This document shows, one piece after another, positions 60,784 to 64,000 of a stretch of 64,000 nucleotides of DNA. Positions within the stretch are counted from its first letter, which is position 1, and each line of letters opens with the position of its first letter. A program made the position numbers and the translations under genes. The DNA comes from Anaerolineales bacterium (lineage in GTDB: Bacteria > Chloroflexota > Anaerolineae > Anaerolineales > Villigracilaceae): NCBI GenBank assembly GCA_013140605.1, contig JABFSL010000001.1:1-64000 (forward strand). Direction: 5' to 3'. Under the pieces are notes generated by a model. The model was not told where the DNA came from. It did not search any database and worked only from the letters and a program-made list of their open reading frames with translations.

Positions 60784-61725
60784 TCAAGCACGATTATAAA
60801 CATAGGGCACCCATTCTTTATTCCTATCAGAAAACAACCATTGGCTTATAAAGCTGTCATGCTGCTTTAATCTCAGCTTCTCTATCTCGTTGAACATCCA
60901 GAAAAACGGGGATTCAACATTATACGGTGCCCAATTTTCCGAATCAAGGATTTCCAGCTTTCCAAGATCAAAATTGCTCTTTCGCTTTCCATTTTTGTGA
61001 ACAAATCCGACAGATGAAACCGAAAAACTTTCCACATTCCATCCTAATCTGTTCCGACAATCAGTCAGAAGATCTGTCATATTCGAACCAAAATGCGCAT
61101 TAATCAGTTGCCACGGATCGCGGTTAATAGAAAGTAAATCCACCTTTACAAAACAAACAGCTAGCCAGCGTGTCTCCCGTGGTTTAGATTCAGCTAAAAA
61201 CCTAATAAATTTCTCAACTGAAGCAACATACTCTTGTTTTGTTACACCTGTTGTACTCCAGGGAGTTTGGATATTCTGACCGGCACTCGCCTCCGTTAAA
61301 AGTGTATGATCCAACATCAACAATACAAACTTGCTATTAGAAAAAATAGTCTTAGTCAACGAGTCGTCCAAGGCCACTGCTTTAACACCGGCCATATCGT
61401 GTATTTGAATTAAGTGAGTATGCACACTTACAGGCTGAACAAATTTAGATGTTGGCTTAAATCTTCTCTGAAATACCCACCGAAACGTCTCAGGAGAAAC
61501 CGTGCCTGATTGGTCTTTATCAAACGGCGGAGTAAAAAGATGCGAATAATCTATTTGGAGTTCTTCAGCATCAGCATCATAAATAAGATAATCAAAAAAC
61601 TTATCATGTTGACTGCGATCATAAAGGGAACGCATCAACGAATTCATTAACGAGGTTTTCCCAGAAGACGTTGGCCCCCACATGGATATCTCGTATTCGG
61701 ATTGATCTTCTTGAGTCTCTGCCAT
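60784..61725 (-). CDS. Single-domain P-loop GTPase (paralogue 3 of the island)
   Basis: The 313-residue protein has G1 'GPTSSGKTSLMNSLMRSL', G3 'IHDMAGVKAVAL', G4 'CFVKVDLLSI' and the shared block 'NVESPFFWMFNEIEKLRLK'. G4 has Val in place of the usual Asn (VKVD), so nucleotide specificity may be relaxed. It is the most upstream of the GTPases and follows the SH3b gene by 19 bases with a GGAGA box before its ATG. Confidence 0.75.
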   Translation of the reverse strand: MAETQEDQSEYEISMWGPTSSGKTSLMNSLMRSLYDRSQHDKFFDYLIYDADAEELQIDYSHLFTPPFDKDQSGTVSPETFRWVFQRRFKPTSKFVQPVSVHTHLIQIHDMAGVKAVALDDSLTKTIFSNSKFVLLMLDHTLLTEASAGQNIQTPWSTTGVTKQEYVASVEKFIRFLAESKPRETRWLAVCFVKVDLLSINRDPWQLINAHFGSNMTDLLTDCRNRLGWNVESFSVSSVGFVHKNGKRKSNFDLGKLEILDSENWAPYNVESPFFWMFNEIEKLRLKQHDSFISQWLFSDRNKEWVPYVYNRA

Positions 61726-61744
61726 ATATTATTTCTCCAAACAT

Positions 61745-62782
61745 CTATTGAGATATAACGACAAATTGAATGTTCATTGAAGAATTTTGTGCTACAAACT
61801 TGATTCCACTACCTTGATAAATTGTCGGCAATGTAAACAATATGGGTTCACCCACCTCATTTAGCTGGATACGTAAATATCTTTGTTCATCAACCCATAT
61901 ATGCAAATAATTAATTTTATCTGAATAACACAAAACTGTATTGTTATTAATATCACGCGGTGGTTCTAATGAAACTCCATTTTCAATTAATTCAATTTGA
62001 CAACTATTTCTTATCCGGATTTCATAATAATTCTTCCCGTCATCCCAAAAACGTACCCCCCCATAATCATAATTTGGTCCCCAAACATAAGATGTATAGA
62101 GATTAAATGTTTCTAGCCATCCAAAGGGTTGTTCACGTACAATGGCTTGCTTTTGTGTTCCTTCAGCATTAAAGACAAGAGCCTGCCTTAGCACTTGTAT
62201 AGGAGAGCCATTTTCGTCAACCCACCTATATTTACCGTAAAAAGTTTCAGAAAACACAGCATTATTAATGCCCATCAAGAACGGCAACTCGGCGTTTGTT
62301 ATTTCACAATTAGTGTTTTCAATTTTGATGCTACTAGTCTCAACCCAACCCACAGTATCATTCATAGTTGAAGCTAAATACCAATCAAAGCCTTCTGTTT
62401 TACCCATGACCCGGATCTTAGCATTAGGCGAAAAAGCGAGTAAAACTTTCCCAGCGGTGCTAGGTACTGCAAAGAGGTTCGCAGAATTTAAGATTTTAGC
62501 ATCACAAGTAGACAATACAGGCAATGGAGTTGGAATTTGTGTATTTGTGGGAATAGGAGATGGAGTAAGAGTGGGTGTATTTGTGGGAAGAGCTGATTGA
62601 GTTTGTAGATAAGAATTGGTTACTGTGTATGCAATTGAAGTCCGCTCTGCTCTTGTTTGTGTTGCTACAGCATTATATTTAGGGTTTGCCAAAGAAAACA
62701 AAACAACACAAGCAAAAACAATAATGAAAGTAAAAATTACTATTATGGCAATAGAACGATTATTAAGAGAAGATATTTTCAT
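61745..62782 (-). CDS. Membrane-anchored SH3b/beta-sandwich surface protein
   Basis: The 345-residue protein has one N-terminal TM helix ('SIAIIVIFTFIIVFACVVLFSL') and a Thr/Pro-rich linker ('TNTPTLTPSPIPTNTQIPTP'). A bacterial SH3-like domain follows ('LFAVPSTAGKVLLAF' to 'WYLASTMNDTVGWVETS'), then a beta-sandwich C-terminal domain ('YYEIRIRNSCQIELIENG') reminiscent of concanavalin-like folds. It would be exposed outside the membrane and could read cell-wall or glycan ligands. The track start is TTG; the ATG at 62782 with AAGGAGG seven bases upstream is preferred. Confidence 0.75.
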   Translation of the reverse strand: MKISSLNNRSIAIIVIFTFIIVFACVVLFSLANPKYNAVATQTRAERTSIAYTVTNSYLQTQSALPTNTPTLTPSPIPTNTQIPTPLPVLSTCDAKILNSANLFAVPSTAGKVLLAFSPNAKIRVMGKTEGFDWYLASTMNDTVGWVETSSIKIENTNCEITNAELPFLMGINNAVFSETFYGKYRWVDENGSPIQVLRQALVFNAEGTQKQAIVREQPFGWLETFNLYTSYVWGPNYDYGGVRFWDDGKNYYEIRIRNSCQIELIENGVSLEPPRDINNNTVLCYSDKINYLHIWVDEQRYLRIQLNEVGEPILFTLPTIYQGSGIKFVAQNSSMNIQFVVISQ

Positions 62783-62839
62783 CAACAAGCCTCCTTGCTT
62801 GAATTAATATCAACCAAATTACATTACGAAACAATTTGT

Positions 62840-63079
62840 TTAATTAAACTGAATTTCCATAGTCTTAAGGAATACATAAATGGCCCCCGAAGCAACAGCC
62901 AATATTAAACATATAAAAATAATTACTAATATAGTAATTATTTGGGATCTTTCCCCACTATAAGTATATCCAATAAGGGGAGTTTTCCGGGATCCACACA
63001 TCGGACAAGGAACATTAAGGTCACTACTTCGAGATGAACCACATCGCTTGCATGCAACACTATTATAAAATTCCGCCAT
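62840..63079 (-). CDS. Zinc-ribbon single-TM protein
   Basis: The 79-residue protein has two CXXC knuckles ('CKRCGSS', 'CPMCGSR') in the first 30 residues and one TM helix ('IITILVIIFICLILAVASGAIYVFL'). It has a GGAGG box before the ATG. It is a small membrane adaptor by layout; no enzymatic domain fits. The gene lies 12 bases after the kinase gene, so it is cotranscribed with it. Confidence 0.8.
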   Translation of the reverse strand: MAEFYNSVACKRCGSSRSSDLNVPCPMCGSRKTPLIGYTYSGERSQIITILVIIFICLILAVASGAIYVFLKTMEIQFN

Positions 63080-63091
63080 TGAATCCTCCAG

Positions 63092-64000
63092 CTACTTTAC
63101 TTGTACGTTAATTCCCTTACTTGTTACCCAAGTGTCTCGAGACTTTTTATAATTGCAATAGATAGTGTACCATACAGGAACATTTTCTGGTATATTATTA
63201 TCAATTATTTTTACCAAGCCTCGATTATCCGGTTTCTTTACATTTATGTCGTCTGAAATTTTAAGTTTATATCCTCGGAGGGGAGAAATTGAGGGTGAAT
63301 ATAAATTTCTAATAACTGAATATTGGCCTACATTTTGTGGAGGAAGCCACGTTAGAACGACTTTTGATTTATTTTCTCTTTCTGCATTTGCATTTTCAAC
63401 ATCGTCTGTTCTAATAAAAGCTTGTGAAGATCCTTTAGCAGGTGAAAAGTGTTCGCCATCATATACAAAAACAGTGTAGAACATTACCACGCCATTGATC
63501 ACACTGTTGTCCTCAAAACAATTTCCGTTGCAAATCCAATGCTGCTCCCCATCGCCTGGTTCTCGAGACTTTTTATAGTACTTCCTTACCAACCAGTAAT
63601 TAATACCACTCAGCCCAACACCTTCCCAGGTAATTATATTTGTTTTTTTACCTTGCACTTCTTTTTCATCAACATTTACACTTGGAATATAGTTAATGTT
63701 TTGAGCAGACACCAGCTTAAGTGTGCTTGAAGCCATTAAGATGTTGCTTTTATTGTTGCTAAAATTATTATGTTTTTTTATGTCTACAATTGGTAAAGAC
63801 AGGGTTGTTAATAACTCTTTGCAATCTTCAATAAAATCTAAAGTCGAATCATATCGTTCCGACAAATTTAATGCCATAGCTTTTCCAATAATTTTATGTG
63901 TAGAAATTGGCAATTCAGTGTACTTTTGTATCTGCTGCTCTAAATCATCCTTTACTAAACGAGCTACACTATCTTGAGGAACTTCACCTGTAATCATTGA
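63092..64000 (-). CDS. Ser/Thr protein kinase C-terminus with FN3-like repeats (partial)
   Basis: The reading frame is open to the right edge, so the ATG at 63997 is probably internal. The first residues ('SMITGEVPQDSVARLVKDDL' and 'IIGKAMALNLSERYDSTLDFIEDC') match the C-terminal lobe of Hanks-type Ser/Thr kinases. The remaining about 200 residues hold two FN3-like repeats ('GVGLSGINYWLVRKYYKK', 'YSVIRNLYSPSISPLRGYKL'). No TM helix is seen between kinase and repeats here. The catalytic core lies outside the window. It is the first visible gene of the island and could phosphorylate other components. Confidence 0.75.
   Translation of the reverse strand, partial: SMITGEVPQDSVARLVKDDLEQQIQKYTELPISTHKIIGKAMALNLSERYDSTLDFIEDCKELLTTLSLPIVDIKKHNNFSNNKSNILMASSTLKLVSAQNINYIPSVNVDEKEVQGKKTNIITWEGVGLSGINYWLVRKYYKKSREPGDGEQHWICNGNCFEDNSVINGVVMFYTVFVYDGEHFSPAKGSSQAFIRTDDVENANAERENKSKVVLTWLPPQNVGQYSVIRNLYSPSISPLRGYKLKISDDINVKKPDNRGLVKIIDNNIPENVPVWYTIYCNYKKSRDTWVTSKGINVQVK

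Noticed and set aside
49745-64000. Searching the island for integrase, transposase, tRNA attachment sites or a nuclease or protease effector
   Set aside because: None could be recognised on either strand inside the window; they may lie beyond the right edge.

Overview
The window looks like a chromosomal segment of a Chloroflexota bacterium, probably Anaerolineae-like. The evidence is the pair of very large DUF2298 (Chlor_Arch_YYY) membrane proteins, the Thr/Pro-rich linkers and SH3b domains, and the generally Chloroflexota-like housekeeping proteins. This placement is inference from protein families; no rRNA or tRNA gene was seen.

Layout. (1) About 1-5.5 kb, mostly plus strand: the end of a DUF4386 membrane protein, an APH(6)/hydroxyurea-type phosphotransferase, a 50-codon membrane peptide missing from the ORF track, and a heterodimeric ABC exporter pair. 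(2) 5.7-9.0 kb, minus strand: a KimA-like APC transporter with two TrkA proteins, probably a K+ module. (3) 9.1-14.5 kb, minus strand: cmk, two PlsC-type acyltransferases and a large membrane histidine kinase. (4) 14.7-33.2 kb, mostly minus strand: an envelope glycan region with GT39-like and DUF2298 polytopic proteins, a DUF952 protein, two methyltransferases, a GT4 glycosyltransferase, a CDP-paratose-2-epimerase-like SDR, a rhomboid protease and a YbhN/LPG-synthase-TM-like protein. (5) 33.3-49.6 kb: lepA, an ECF sigma factor with a fused anti-sigma/beta-propeller, a PH-SHOCT protein, an SPFH/flotillin-like protein, aconitase, adenosine deaminase and an unusually long SecA.

(6) 49.7-64.0 kb is the exciting part. 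It is a visibly AT-richer, single-strand gene train of at least eleven genes that runs off the right edge. In transcription order it encodes a Ser/Thr kinase C-terminus with FN3-like repeats, a zinc-ribbon/TM protein, an SH3b/beta-sandwich surface protein, two single-domain P-loop GTPases, an effector-associated-domain (EAD) protein, an EAD-VMAP-C-like protein, a MoxR-like AAA+ ATPase, a SAV_2336/vWA-like protein fused to a third GTPase, a fourth GTPase, and a 1055-residue tail-anchored protein that may be GAP1-like. This appears to merge two classes of predicted NTP-dependent conflict/signalling systems: the vWA-MoxR-VMAP ternary systems with EADs, and the GTPase-centred systems. No toxin-like effector is visible inside the window.

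A second layer is repeat biology. Many sites carry tandem heptanucleotide arrays, some between genes and some inside open reading frames, where they encode 7-residue peptide periodicity. Three core genes (an ABC exporter subunit, aconitase and SecA) appear to carry in-frame palindromic or hairpin inserts. A TIR-bounded 155-bp element and three copies of a second MITE-like palindrome lie between genes. All composition statements are by eye, and family assignments are from motifs without database searches.
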